Shown: piece after piece, positions 8,881 through 18,621 of the stretch
Position numbering within the stretch: position 1 is the first letter of the stretch
How the letters are laid out: every line of letters begins with the position of its first letter
The notes under the pieces: generated by a model
The model's database searches: none
What the model was told of the DNA's origin: nothing
What the model saw: the letters and a program-made list of their open reading frames with translations, nothing else
Assembly: GCA_963422705.1 (NCBI GenBank)
Contig: OY730443.1
Span: 2,170,001-2,234,000 of the forward strand
Length of the DNA: 64,000 nt
DNA from: G963422705 sp963422705
GTDB taxonomy: Bacteria; Poribacteria; WGA-4E; WGA-3G
Direction of reading: 5' to 3'
Position numbers and translations under genes: made by a program

Positions 8881-8978
8881 AATCATTGCCTGTTTGCGTA
8901 TAGCGATAAAACAGCTAAGTAGAAAACGTGGCATTCCCCGGGTTGATATGCTCCTTTTCTGCTTTTTTCGTAGAAAAT

Positions 8979-9008
8979 TTGCACGATTTCTAAAAACTAT
9001 GCTAAAAT
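8979..9008 (+). promoter_or_regulatory. probable promoter of the LarA-like gene
   Basis: TTGCAC at 8979-8984, an 18-base spacer and TAAAAT at 9003-9008, about 33 bases before the ATG at 9041. Confidence 0.5.
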
Positions 9009-9040
9009 AAATAAAAACGTGAAATGAACCGTATTGCTGC

Positions 9041-10594
9041 ATGAAATATTTTACCTATTTTGGAAACCACCTTATCAATGCGAAGTTGCCGGATACGTCA
9101 GAAGTATACTACGCCAAGCCTCCGGTGCCCGGTATCCGGCGGGCCTCGGTGAGTGAACACACGCGCCACTCCTTTGAAAACCCGCTCGGCATGCCGCCCT
9201 TGCGCGAACTCGTTAACGGCAATTCAAAGGTCCTCATCCTATTTGACGACAACTGTCAACCGTTCCCAGCCACCAAAAAACCCGACATGCGTCAAATTAT
9301 GATTGAGACCCTCCTTAAAATGCTGTACGCGTATGGTGTAGAAAAAAAGAATATCGAACTCATGTGTGCCGTTGCCCTACACCGGAAAATGAAACCGCAC
9401 GAATTGGCATATATGCTCGGCAAAAATATTATGGACGAATTCTATCCGCACCAACTGCGAAATTTTGATGCGGAAGATGCTGAAGCCATCGTCCGCATCG
9501 GGAAGACGGAAGAAGACGAGATTGTTGAAACCGATAAAGCCGTCTTAGAAAGCGATTTGGTAATTTATGTGGATATGATTCAAATTCCGCTTAACGGAGG
9601 CCATAAATCTGTCGCCGTGGGGCTAGGTACGTATAATTCCATTGCCCCACACCACTCACCGGACATGACTGCAGATAGCCCGCACGTCATGCAACCCGAC
9701 GGTTCACACATGCACGCCTGCATAGAGAGAATGAGCCGACTCATCCAAAAGGAGACGCGGATTCTCGTACTTGAAGCCGCAATGAATGGCGCGCTCTATC
9801 CATTTCATCTACGATACGTCGGCAAACCGAATAGCCAGTGTAATCTCGCCGAACGGCTGATGAAAGTCTTTACACCCGCAACGTTATCCCTTTTGCCTGA
9901 AGCGCTGCGATATCAGCTCCTCAAAAGTGTCAGAGCGGATTATGAACCGATGCAACTAAACGCCGGCGACATCGACGCGGTACATCCAAAGACCTTGGCA
10001 TTAATGAAGGCGCAATTGGCAATAGACATCCCCCGGCAATTCAGTACACTCGTTTTTGGACTCCCCGATATGAGTCCTTACGCCGTTGATGCCCGAATTA
10101 ACCCTGTGCTTGTCGTGAGCGACATTCTGGGATACGTTTTCAACTGGTTCTATAACAAACCACTCATCAAAAGGGATGGGGTTGTGATTATCATGAACCC
10201 GACTTATGAAATATTTCATGAAGAATATCACGTCGCCTATAAGCGGTTTTATGAGGAAGTGCTGAGTGAAACCACCGAACCGTTTGAAATGCAGCGGAAG
10301 TTTCAAGAAAAATATGCTACCGACGACTACTTAATCGATTGCTATCGGAACCGGTTCGCGCACCACGGATTTCATCCGTTCACCGTCTGGTATTGGGCAA
10401 CGTACCCGCTCAAATACCTATCAAAGGTCATTTTAGTGGGCCCGAAGGAGCCGCACGTGGCACAAACATTGGGCGTTGACTGGGCGAAAAACTTGGACGA
10501 CGCGCTGGCAATGGCACGCGAGTTCTCTGCCGGTGTAGACGATGTTGTCGCGTTGACAATGCCGCCGTTCTTTTATGCAAATGTTAACGATTAG
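9041..10594 (+). CDS. LarA-like protein (lactate racemase N-terminal / DUF2088 domain)
   Basis: A 517-residue cytosolic protein. The segment VLILFDDNCQPFPATKKPDMRQ (about 65-86) followed by a helix and a conserved glycine-rich loop (GGHKSVAVGLGTYNSIAPHH, about 190-209) corresponds to the LarA N-terminal fold, in which the nickel-pincer nucleotide cofactor binds. The nucleotide-maturation genes larB, larC and larE are not nearby, so the protein could be a racemase-like enzyme acting on another hydroxy acid. It is longer than typical LarA (about 425 residues). Ribosome site not evident. A metE-like gene follows after 90 bases. Confidence 0.6.
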   Translation: MKYFTYFGNHLINAKLPDTSEVYYAKPPVPGIRRASVSEHTRHSFENPLGMPPLRELVNGNSKVLILFDDNCQPFPATKKPDMRQIMIETLLKMLYAYGVEKKNIELMCAVALHRKMKPHELAYMLGKNIMDEFYPHQLRNFDAEDAEAIVRIGKTEEDEIVETDKAVLESDLVIYVDMIQIPLNGGHKSVAVGLGTYNSIAPHHSPDMTADSPHVMQPDGSHMHACIERMSRLIQKETRILVLEAAMNGALYPFHLRYVGKPNSQCNLAERLMKVFTPATLSLLPEALRYQLLKSVRADYEPMQLNAGDIDAVHPKTLALMKAQLAIDIPRQFSTLVFGLPDMSPYAVDARINPVLVVSDILGYVFNWFYNKPLIKRDGVVIIMNPTYEIFHEEYHVAYKRFYEEVLSETTEPFEMQRKFQEKYATDDYLIDCYRNRFAHHGFHPFTVWYWATYPLKYLSKVILVGPKEPHVAQTLGVDWAKNLDDALAMAREFSAGVDDVVALTMPPFFYANVND

Positions 10595-10684
10595 AGAATA
10601 GCAAAACTCACATCGACAAAAGGATGCCGACAGCGCAACCGGCACGACTTAAGATTCCTAAACGTGAAAAAATAGAAAAGGCTT

Positions 10685-11707
10685 ATGAAAGATACGGATG
10701 TTTTAATCCCCACGAGTACAATTGGCAGCTATGCGCCCCCTAGTTGGCTATGCATAACGCTCGAAGCAATCGGGCGAGGTGAACTCGGCGAAACCGACAT
10801 TGACGAGACTTTCAACGATGCTGTCCGCATTGCCATCACCGACCAGGAACGGGCGGGCGTTGACGTGATTACCGAAGGTGAAATGCGTAGACAAGATTTC
10901 GTGCTTGGATTCTATGAACGGCTCACAGGGTTAGAGCAGCTTCCAGCACCCAGGACGCAAGGACCCGATGGACATGATCAACGCGGAAAATGGCTCCCGA
11001 CTGTGCCGTTGGCAGCACCTGATGGCCTCGGCATCTTAGCCGAATTTGAATTCGCAAAAACTGAAGCTACCAAACCCATTAAGGTAACATGTCCAGGCCC
11101 CTTTACGCTCTCCGGCAGAATTCAGACGGGCGGTATCTATAAAGAGCGGCTTGAGGTGGCTTACGCCTGCGCCGACGCTATTAACGCAGAACTCAAAAAT
11201 CTCGTTGCAGCAGGCGCAGAATTCATCCAACTAGACGAACCCTCTTATGCCGTTTACCCAGAACGCCCTCAAGAATTTGTGAAACTGTTTAATCATACCC
11301 TTGAAGACGTTTCCGCCAAGATTGGACTGCATATCTGCTTTGGGAATTACCGGGGCAGAGCTGTCGGCAAACGTTCATATCGCCCTCTTTTTCCGCATCT
11401 CCTTGATGCCAATTTTGACCAGATTGCATTGGAATTCGCAAACCGGGAAATGGCGGAAATTGAACTCTGGAGCGATTTTCCGAACGATAAGGAGCTTGCC
11501 GTGGGGTTAATTGATGTCAAAAACTATTATATAGAGACAGCCGAAGATGTCGCCGCACTGCTCCGAAAGTCACTCAAGCATGTTCACCCTGAGAAACTCT
11601 CTATCACACCGGACTGTGGATTTAGCCAAACCGCTCGCTGGGCAGCCGTCGCAAAATTGAAAGCAATGGTGGCCGGCACACAAATCGTCCGACGGGAATT
11701 AATATAG
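10685..11707 (+). CDS. cobalamin-independent methionine synthase (MetE) C-terminal-like methyltransferase
   Basis: This 340-residue TIM-barrel protein corresponds to the catalytic half of MetE. Zinc ligands are visible: His and Cys in GLHICFGN, a Glu in ALEFANRE and a Cys in TPDCGFSQT. QLDEPSYA is the conserved barrel strand of the family. The N-terminal folate-binding duplicate of full MetE (about 750 residues) is absent, as in archaeal and short bacterial homologs that use other methyl donors, often a methylcorrinoid. It therefore probably transfers a methyl group to homocysteine or a related thiol, but the donor is open. AAAAGG precedes the ATG. Confidence 0.75.
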   Translation: MKDTDVLIPTSTIGSYAPPSWLCITLEAIGRGELGETDIDETFNDAVRIAITDQERAGVDVITEGEMRRQDFVLGFYERLTGLEQLPAPRTQGPDGHDQRGKWLPTVPLAAPDGLGILAEFEFAKTEATKPIKVTCPGPFTLSGRIQTGGIYKERLEVAYACADAINAELKNLVAAGAEFIQLDEPSYAVYPERPQEFVKLFNHTLEDVSAKIGLHICFGNYRGRAVGKRSYRPLFPHLLDANFDQIALEFANREMAEIELWSDFPNDKELAVGLIDVKNYYIETAEDVAALLRKSLKHVHPEKLSITPDCGFSQTARWAAVAKLKAMVAGTQIVRRELI

Positions 11708-11733
11708 CGACTTCCAAATGATAGGATGAATCA

Positions 11734-13296
11734 ATGAGTAACAAAACACCAACACCAGAAGAAATAGAAAAAGAATTCCAAGATTTTGTAAATCAGAAGT
11801 ACGGAGGCAGTGTGCGTTTGATTAACGCAACCGCGACAAAAGCACCACCTGAATCATCTGACGGGGATACCCCCACACCGAAAAAGAACTTTGACTTGAA
11901 GTTCGAACTTAAGCCTAAGGAAATTAAGAAGTATCTGGACCGGTACGTCATTAAACAAGACGAAGCAAAAAAGGCGCTTGCCATCGCTGTCTGTGACCAT
12001 TACAACCATGTCAGAGAATGCCATGAGAATCCGGAAGCAGCCGATGCTGATTACTCCAAGCAGAACATTGTCATGCTTGGGCCAACAGGTGTCGGAAAAA
12101 CGTACCTAGTACGTTATATCGCAAAACTGATTGGTGTCCCCTTTGTCAAAGCGGATGCAACGCGATTTAGTGAAGTCGGGTACGTCGGAGCAAACGTGGA
12201 CGACTTGATTCGCGAATTGGTGACACAAGCTGAAGATAACTTGGAATTAGCACAGTACGGGATTATCTACCTGGATGAGGCCGATAAAATCTCGACGCCT
12301 CGCAACAGTATTGGCAGGGACGTGAGCGGCCGTGGGGTACAGACGGGGCTCCTGAAACTGATGGAGGAGACTGAAGTAGATTTGCGGGCGGGTAACGATG
12401 TCGCCTCTCAAATGCGCGCAGCAATGGAGTTTCAGCAGCGCGGGAAGGTTGAAAAAGAGGTTATCAACACCCGGCACATCTTATTTATTATCAGCGGCGC
12501 GTTCACCGGGATGGGCGAGATTATCAAGAAACGAATGCATCAAAGCAGAATTGGGTTCAATGCAAATATTGTGAACCAGGCCGACGACGCAGCCCGTTAT
12601 TTTGAGCACGTGACACCGAAGGATTTCATTGACTATGGATTTGAACCTGAATTTATCGGAAGACTTCCCGTGCATGTGATTTGCAGGGAACTTGCCGTCG
12701 ATGACCTTTTTCATATTTTGAAGCACGCTGAAGGCTCTATTATTCGGCAGTATGAAAACGCTTTTAGCGCTTACGGCATCAACGTGCTTTTCTCGGATAG
12801 CGGACTGCGCCGAATCGCCCAAAAAGCCATTGAGCAGAAGACAGGCGCCCGCGCGTTAATGACCGTTTGTGAAAAAATCTTGCGAGACTATAAATTTGAA
12901 CTCCCTTCTACAGGCGTAACGGAATTTGTTGTCACACACACCGTCGTTGACGAACCCCAGGCTCAACTCAAGCGGATAATTGGTGACACAAACTATAACC
13001 GCCAAACCTTGATGCGAGAACAAGTTCGCCGCTACGAAGCACAATTCTATCATGAACATCACTTGCAAATCCGGTTTGATGACGAAGCAACCACACTTAT
13101 CTGCGAACGCGCAATGACACATGAACAAGCGATAGAAACACTTTGCAATCAACTTTTGGAAAGTTATCAACACGGCTTGAACCTCATCAAGCAGAATACA
13201 GGACAGTCAACATTCACTTTTCCAAAAGGAGTTGTCGAAAATCCGGACACCGTGCTGGAAGAGTGGATTCGTAATTCCTATACAAATAAAGGGTAG
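11734..13296 (+). CDS. ClpX-like AAA+ unfoldase lacking the zinc-binding domain
   Basis: 520 residues. The AAA+ core is plain: Walker A GPTGVGKT (about 115-122), pore loop GYVG, Walker B IIYLDEADK, sensor 1 in LFIISGAF and arginine finger in PEFIGRLPV. The loop RIGFNA corresponds to the IGF tripeptide by which ClpX docks on ClpP, so a protease partner is likely. ClpX's four-Cys N-terminal zinc finger is missing; instead there are about 70 residues with a Ser/Thr/Pro-rich linker. About 110 residues beyond the usual C-terminus are also unexplained. Probably a second, specialised unfoldase. The HemQ-like gene starts 10 bases after its stop. Confidence 0.8.
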   Translation: MSNKTPTPEEIEKEFQDFVNQKYGGSVRLINATATKAPPESSDGDTPTPKKNFDLKFELKPKEIKKYLDRYVIKQDEAKKALAIAVCDHYNHVRECHENPEAADADYSKQNIVMLGPTGVGKTYLVRYIAKLIGVPFVKADATRFSEVGYVGANVDDLIRELVTQAEDNLELAQYGIIYLDEADKISTPRNSIGRDVSGRGVQTGLLKLMEETEVDLRAGNDVASQMRAAMEFQQRGKVEKEVINTRHILFIISGAFTGMGEIIKKRMHQSRIGFNANIVNQADDAARYFEHVTPKDFIDYGFEPEFIGRLPVHVICRELAVDDLFHILKHAEGSIIRQYENAFSAYGINVLFSDSGLRRIAQKAIEQKTGARALMTVCEKILRDYKFELPSTGVTEFVVTHTVVDEPQAQLKRIIGDTNYNRQTLMREQVRRYEAQFYHEHHLQIRFDDEATTLICERAMTHEQAIETLCNQLLESYQHGLNLIKQNTGQSTFTFPKGVVENPDTVLEEWIRNSYTNKG

Positions 13297-13306
13297 GACA
13301 GTAGAG

Positions 13307-14086
13307 ATGGACACGCGAAAAGAGAAACCGTCCAGGCCAGCACCACTTAACATTCAAGAAATCGGGGCACCAATTGATGGTGAACCGCAAGTTAGCAATC
13401 GGCGACTTTTTTTTCAACTCCATGTCTTTGGACACTGTCATTTGTCCAATCTCTCCAAAGAACTTGAGAGGATAGATTGCAGGAACAAGGAAGGGTTACG
13501 CGAATCTAAGGGACGCAATTTAGATGTCGTTGTATACGAAGATTTGAACCGTCCGGCAGGTGTCGGCATCCTCCTCATAGCAGAGGATCCGACAAATCTC
13601 ATAACGAAAGGGCACAATGTCTTCGCTTTCGGAGACTACTTAGCATCATATCGGCCGGAAATGACGATGATTGGGAGAACCTATGCAACCGGGCGAGAAC
13701 CCAATTTAGAGCAGTGGCTCATCAACAAACCGCGGCAAAATGCCCTCAATCCGCGATTCCCGTGGGCGATTTGGTATCCGCTCCGGCGAAAAACCGAATT
13801 TTATCGTCTGGAGCCCCGTGAACGGGGCCGCATTTTAGCTGAACATGCCATGCTGGGACGCAGTTACGCCGCGGGGGGATACGCTAGTGATATACGATTA
13901 GCGTGTTTTGGTTTGGATGCGAACGACAATGAATTTGTTATCGGTTTAGTCGGCCCGGAGTTATATCCATTATCAAGGCTCATTCAAGACATGCGCCAAA
14001 CAGAACAGACGACAAAATATATTGAGTCGCTCGGTCCCTTTTTTGTGGGCAGAGTCCGGGGGCAATTTCGAAGTCTGATATCATAG
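13307..14086 (+). CDS. chlorite-dismutase family protein, HemQ-like (coproheme decarboxylase)
   Basis: 259 residues. The C-terminal half has the family's features: IWYPLRRKTEFYRL (with the Tyr that acts in coproheme decarboxylation in HemQ), LAEHAMLGRSYA (the His expected to be the proximal heme ligand), LACFGLDANDNEFVIGL, and LSRLIQDMRQTEQT..GPFFVGRV. HemQ converts coproheme to heme b in the coproporphyrin pathway of Gram-positive and some other bacteria; some family members instead dismutate chlorite. The ATG at 13307 is used because upstream in-frame codons lie within the ClpX-like gene. Context next to an unfoldase gene raises the possibility of regulated turnover, which is inference. Confidence 0.8.
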   Translation: MDTRKEKPSRPAPLNIQEIGAPIDGEPQVSNRRLFFQLHVFGHCHLSNLSKELERIDCRNKEGLRESKGRNLDVVVYEDLNRPAGVGILLIAEDPTNLITKGHNVFAFGDYLASYRPEMTMIGRTYATGREPNLEQWLINKPRQNALNPRFPWAIWYPLRRKTEFYRLEPRERGRILAEHAMLGRSYAAGGYASDIRLACFGLDANDNEFVIGLVGPELYPLSRLIQDMRQTEQTTKYIESLGPFFVGRVRGQFRSLIS

Positions 14087-14091
14087 AGAGC

Positions 14092-14817
14092 ATGAAAAAT
14101 ATTATTGCTGTTTGCACAAAAGAGCTCTATACCTATTTCGTGTCACCGATTGCCTATTTTGTCTGCTTTGTCTTTACAGCAATTTCAGGATTTCTCTTTT
14201 CTATCTTACTCATTAGCGCAGCCAGGGCACAAGGTTCGGGTATCTATGTCATGAACACCCTCTTCGGTAACATGGCTGTCATTCTACTCTTTTTTACGCC
14301 CGTGCTGACGATGAAGCTGTTCGCGGAAGAACGTAAATCTGGCACAATTGAGCTTCTCTTAACCTCGCCTATTACCGATGGACAAGTGGTCCTCGGAAAA
14401 TTCCTTGCGAGTTGGGTGCTACTGCTCATCATGGTTACATTGACGGGATTTTTTCCATTCCTTGCCCAACGTTTCGGCCCGATGGATATCGGCACACTCC
14501 TAAGTGGATACCTAGGGGTCCTTCTGATTGGTTCCGCTTTTCTTTCATTAGGATTACTAATGTCTTCGATGAGCAAAAATCAACTTGTTGCGGCACTAAT
14601 GAGTTTCGGACTTCTAATAACACTTTGGGTCATCGGTGCTCTATCAACCCGCGCGGGGACACTCGGAAAATTCCTGAGCTATCTCTCTTTTCCGGAGCAC
14701 TATTACGATTTTGCCCGTGGCGTTATCGTGCTCAAAGATGTTATCTACTATGTTAGTCTTACAAGCGTTTGCCTATTCGCAACCTTTAAGTCGATAGAAT
14801 CATCGAAATGGCGTTGA
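14092..14817 (+). CDS. ABC-2 type permease, GldF-like
   Basis: 241 residues with six predicted transmembrane helices. The segment MKLFAEERKSGTIELLLTSPITDGQVVLGK (about 73-102) is the hallmark of GldF/NosY-type ABC-2 permeases. The gene starts 6 bases after the HemQ-like stop and is followed by GldG-like and DUF4340 genes, the usual trio. In other genomes an ATP-binding protein gene is adjacent; here none is seen on either side, so the ATPase must be encoded elsewhere. Confidence 0.85.
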   Translation: MKNIIAVCTKELYTYFVSPIAYFVCFVFTAISGFLFSILLISAARAQGSGIYVMNTLFGNMAVILLFFTPVLTMKLFAEERKSGTIELLLTSPITDGQVVLGKFLASWVLLLIMVTLTGFFPFLAQRFGPMDIGTLLSGYLGVLLIGSAFLSLGLLMSSMSKNQLVAALMSFGLLITLWVIGALSTRAGTLGKFLSYLSFPEHYYDFARGVIVLKDVIYYVSLTSVCLFATFKSIESSKWR

Positions 14818-14927
14818 ACCGGTGAATAATCCGCGCGTTAGCAAATCCGATAGAACCGTTGCAAGCATGCTGGTGGAATCTGAATCCTGAGAATCAAGAG
14901 AAATAGCTGCTGGCAAACAAATCATTT

Positions 14928-16556
14928 ATGAAAGAAGAATATAAGCAAAGTTCATCTCCAAAAAGTGGCACCTTTATCGCTCTACTTCTTGGGCTTACGG
15001 CGTTCATTTTCGGTTTCTCTGCAATTGCGTGTTTTTTCCTCCGTGCGATACTCCCAGCTTGGCTTTGTCTTCTGCTTTGTCTTACGGCGCTTGCAGTTTT
15101 TGTGCGGTTGCGATTGACTGATTTTGTTAATTTCTTCCTCAGTCGCCAAGCGCGTTACGGGGCAAATGTTGCGCTGAGTCTTCTGGGTGTTATCGGTATC
15201 GCCGTTTTCATCAACGTCATTATTGCCCAGAAGTTTGATAAAAGGGCAGATTTAACCGAGCAGCAACTTCATACGCTCTCGGAACAGACGAAAACCGTGC
15301 TCAAATCCCTCAACCGTCCGATTCAAGTAACAGCATTTTTCACGGGCGGTGAGAACAGTCCGCTGGAGTACGAACGCGCCAAAGATATGTTAGCCCTCTA
15401 CGCGCGGGAGACAGAATTTCTAACCGTTTCTTTCGTAAACCCTTATATTGATGCCCAACTGGCTGCGAAATATGAGGTTCGCAGAGATGGAACAACCGTT
15501 TTTGAAAGTGCGGACAGATTCGAAGAAGTCACCACGGTAGAGGAGCAGAAGTTCACAAACGCGCTGCTCAAACTGCTCCGCAACAAAACCAAGACAATCT
15601 ATTTCCTGAGCCGTCACGGAGAGCGTAGCATTGGGGATTTTACACCAATCGGGTATAGTGGGGCGAAAGAAGCACTAGAGAATCAGAATTATACGGTTTT
15701 GCCCTTCTCTCCGCTTCTCCAGCCGAGCATCCCGGCGGATTGTGCAGTGCTTGTGATTGCCGGGCTAAAAAGCCCGTTGATGCCAGACGAAATGGAGATA
15801 CTCACGGAATACCTCGCGCGCGATGGTAAGTTGCTTTTGCTGTTTGAACCGGCAATATCGTCAGATCCGGCGCTTAGCCAATTAATGCGGCGGTGGGGAG
15901 TTGAGGTAGGAAATGACTTAGTCATTGACAGGGCACGTGCTTCTGTCCATGGCGTTAACGCCCCCTTTCCAGCCTTCGAACAGCATGAAATTACGCGCGC
16001 ACTCCACGGTGCGCGGATTCCGTTCCTTGGTACACGTTCCGTCACGCCTGCCGAAGAAATTCCTGAAGGACTCCGCGTTAAATCTTTGGGAAAAACGGTA
16101 GGAGAACGGGGAATGAGTTGGGGTGAAACGGCATTTGAGATACAACCCGGCACAAATCCTGTTTACAACCCCGGAATTGATACTCCACCACCCGTGTCCA
16201 TTGCCGTGGCAGTTGAACAGCAAAAAGGGGCACCTCCTGCGGATAAAAACCAAAATTCAAATCGGCGTGAAGAACGCGTTCCGCGCATGGTTGTTTTTGG
16301 AGATTCGGACTTTGCCTCAAATTATTCCGCCACCGGCATCCTGAGACATCAAAATCGCGCACTGTTTTTAGCAACAATTAACTGGCTCACTCTAGAGGAA
16401 GAACTTATCGCGATTAGCCCGATTGATTTTCGGGAGCTGGAACTTCGTCCAATGCTTGCCGAAGAAGCAGCTTTGGTGCAGATACTCTCTGTATTTCTGA
16501 TTCCGTTAGTTGTCTTTATTGCCGGGGTTTTGGTGTGGTGGCAACGCCGCGGATGA
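14928..16556 (+). CDS. GldG-like ABC transporter auxiliary protein
   Basis: 542 residues. Two or three N-terminal transmembrane helices lead into RADLTEQQLHTLSEQTKTVLKSL (about 105-127), the conserved entry to the GldG extracytoplasmic domain, and a last helix lies at about 517-537 before a short basic tail. GldG-type proteins pair with GldF permeases; in Bacteroidetes they take part in gliding, but in other phyla the role is unknown and the name should not be read as evidence of motility. Together with the next gene it would form the extracytoplasmic part of an exporter or envelope complex. Confidence 0.85.
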   Translation: MKEEYKQSSSPKSGTFIALLLGLTAFIFGFSAIACFFLRAILPAWLCLLLCLTALAVFVRLRLTDFVNFFLSRQARYGANVALSLLGVIGIAVFINVIIAQKFDKRADLTEQQLHTLSEQTKTVLKSLNRPIQVTAFFTGGENSPLEYERAKDMLALYARETEFLTVSFVNPYIDAQLAAKYEVRRDGTTVFESADRFEEVTTVEEQKFTNALLKLLRNKTKTIYFLSRHGERSIGDFTPIGYSGAKEALENQNYTVLPFSPLLQPSIPADCAVLVIAGLKSPLMPDEMEILTEYLARDGKLLLLFEPAISSDPALSQLMRRWGVEVGNDLVIDRARASVHGVNAPFPAFEQHEITRALHGARIPFLGTRSVTPAEEIPEGLRVKSLGKTVGERGMSWGETAFEIQPGTNPVYNPGIDTPPPVSIAVAVEQQKGAPPADKNQNSNRREERVPRMVVFGDSDFASNYSATGILRHQNRALFLATINWLTLEEELIAISPIDFRELELRPMLAEEAALVQILSVFLIPLVVFIAGVLVWWQRRG

Positions 16557-16582
16557 ACGTTTTGCGAAAGAAAATATAAAAA

Positions 16583-18442
16583 ATGAACTTCCGAACTACA
16601 GTTATCATCATTGTTGTGTTAGCGGGCATCAGCGTTACCTATTTCCTCTTTTTTCAGCAACAGGGAAAGGAGGACCATCGATATGAAAAACCGCGACTTC
16701 TGCAGGTATATAACTTACTGCGGCAAAATATCCAGCAGATAAGCCTTACATTTGCGGACGCGGCAACCTATCAGCCCATAACGCTAAAAAAAAATAGAGA
16801 AGGCATCTGGCGATTAACCCATCCTGTTCAGGCTGACGCAAATGAAGAGAAAGTCAACGAAATGCTGGATAATTTGCTCAATAAGCAGATTAAGCAGACG
16901 GTGGAAGTTACTGAACTCCAACAGTATGGATTGGATACACCCAATATTACGGTTTCCCTATGGACAGACGTGACAGCCGCACCCAAAACTTTTCTCATTG
17001 GGAAAAAGGCGATTAACTTCTCCGTTTATTCAAAAGAAAAATCAGAATCTCACATTTTCCTGATTGAATCCAGCGCGCTTGATGAACTGATTAAATCACC
17101 AAGTGAACTGCGAGACAGAACCGTCATTAAGTTTAAGCCGGAGACAGTTTTAGAACTACGAATAGGGCATGACGATGCTGAGGAAATCCGGTGTGTAAAA
17201 GTAAGAAATATTTGGAAAATGACGCATCCGCTTTCCGCTAAAGCGGATATACAAGAAATTGAGACACTTTTCTCCGTCCTCAGTTCACTTCAGGTGTCAA
17301 CGTTTGAAATGGACGAGCAGGACTTGAAATTTACCCTTGCAGAAAAATATGGATTGCGCCCCCCTCAATTATCGGTTATACTCAAAGACGAGAAAGGGAC
17401 GTTCGGGCTTCAGCTCGGCTCACCGGTTCCCGGAAGTGAAAATCGGCTGCGATATGTCAAACCCAGCCATCAAAATTCGGTATATACCGTTGTTGATAAT
17501 ATCTACATGCAACTCGACAAGACTGTTTTTGAACTCCGTGACAAGCGGTTCTTCGACTTTCAACGCACTGACACAATTCGATTTAAGATTGAATTACAAA
17601 ATGCTACGACGGAACATGGAATGGAGAAAATTGTCGGTGTCAAGAACTATGATGACACATGGCTGTTAACGAGGGAAACCGGAAATTCATCTAAACAAAT
17701 AAAGGCGGATTCAATAGCTGTTGATGAACTTCTTTTTGGGGTAGACTCCCTTAAAGCTATTGAATTTGTGGAAAATCCCGTTAAAAATTTGGCGTCATAC
17801 GGATTAGATTCCCCAACCATACGGGTTTCCTTCACGCAACGCGGTGAAGAAGCTCCCGCGGTGCTACTTATCGGTAAACGGAAAGGAGAGACTGTCTATG
17901 TCACATCGCGCGATGCTTCCCAAATCTTTCTTGTTCAACGGGCACTGATTGACAAAATGGAAGCGGGGGTGGCGTGGTTACGGGATAAACAGATTCTCAA
18001 CTTCGGCATTGACGATGTCAATCGACTTGAGTTAAAATATGAAGATGTATCGTTGACCTGCCACCGTTTGGGCACCGATTGGCGGCTGACGGCGCCCGTA
18101 CAAGAGGCAGCAAACAATGGTGAAGTAAACGGTATCATTTACGAACTTGATGATTTGAAAGTTGCAGAATTTTTACCCGTTGTACCGGATACAGCGACAA
18201 CAGGGTTCAATTCGCCACAAATACAGATTACCGTTGGCTTAAGGAATCAGCAGCGCTATACGTTACAAATTGGCAAAGCAGAAGTGCCGTTAAAAACAGC
18301 ATCTGCAACTTCAAAAATAGATATATCAGGCCGCTTCTATGCGCGGCTTCAGCATGAGCCCGATGTCGTTTTTTTGCTAGATAGAACGTTGATACCGAGA
18401 TTGAAAACAGAACTTGAAAGACTTCGTTCCCCAGAACAGTAA
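16583..18442 (+). CDS. DUF4340 domain protein
   Basis: 619 residues with one N-terminal membrane anchor (TVIIIVVLAGISVTYFLFF) and a long outer part made of repeated DUF4340 units. Each unit runs W+LTHPVQADANEEKVNEMLDNLL, then YGLDTPNITVSLW, then a ...LIGK...VYS/VYV segment and ELRDK+...F; I count about four copies, which is why the protein is longer than single-domain members. It follows the GldG-like gene by 26 bases and is presumed to work with it. No ribosome site is obvious. Confidence 0.8.
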   Translation: MNFRTTVIIIVVLAGISVTYFLFFQQQGKEDHRYEKPRLLQVYNLLRQNIQQISLTFADAATYQPITLKKNREGIWRLTHPVQADANEEKVNEMLDNLLNKQIKQTVEVTELQQYGLDTPNITVSLWTDVTAAPKTFLIGKKAINFSVYSKEKSESHIFLIESSALDELIKSPSELRDRTVIKFKPETVLELRIGHDDAEEIRCVKVRNIWKMTHPLSAKADIQEIETLFSVLSSLQVSTFEMDEQDLKFTLAEKYGLRPPQLSVILKDEKGTFGLQLGSPVPGSENRLRYVKPSHQNSVYTVVDNIYMQLDKTVFELRDKRFFDFQRTDTIRFKIELQNATTEHGMEKIVGVKNYDDTWLLTRETGNSSKQIKADSIAVDELLFGVDSLKAIEFVENPVKNLASYGLDSPTIRVSFTQRGEEAPAVLLIGKRKGETVYVTSRDASQIFLVQRALIDKMEAGVAWLRDKQILNFGIDDVNRLELKYEDVSLTCHRLGTDWRLTAPVQEAANNGEVNGIIYELDDLKVAEFLPVVPDTATTGFNSPQIQITVGLRNQQRYTLQIGKAEVPLKTASATSKIDISGRFYARLQHEPDVVFLLDRTLIPRLKTELERLRSPEQ

Positions 18443-18621
18443 ACGGCAAATTTGTAACCCGGCTTCACTGCTTCCGGCCAAAAAGGCTTTGATGAGCACG
18501 ATAGTCTGAACCTGATTCTAAGGCAACAAGCTTTGAGTGGAAATCCGCCAAAAATCTTTGACGAGTAACGCCACGTGCGATTCACGATAGCTCTATCGCA
18601 TCGAATCGGTAGACGAAACCC

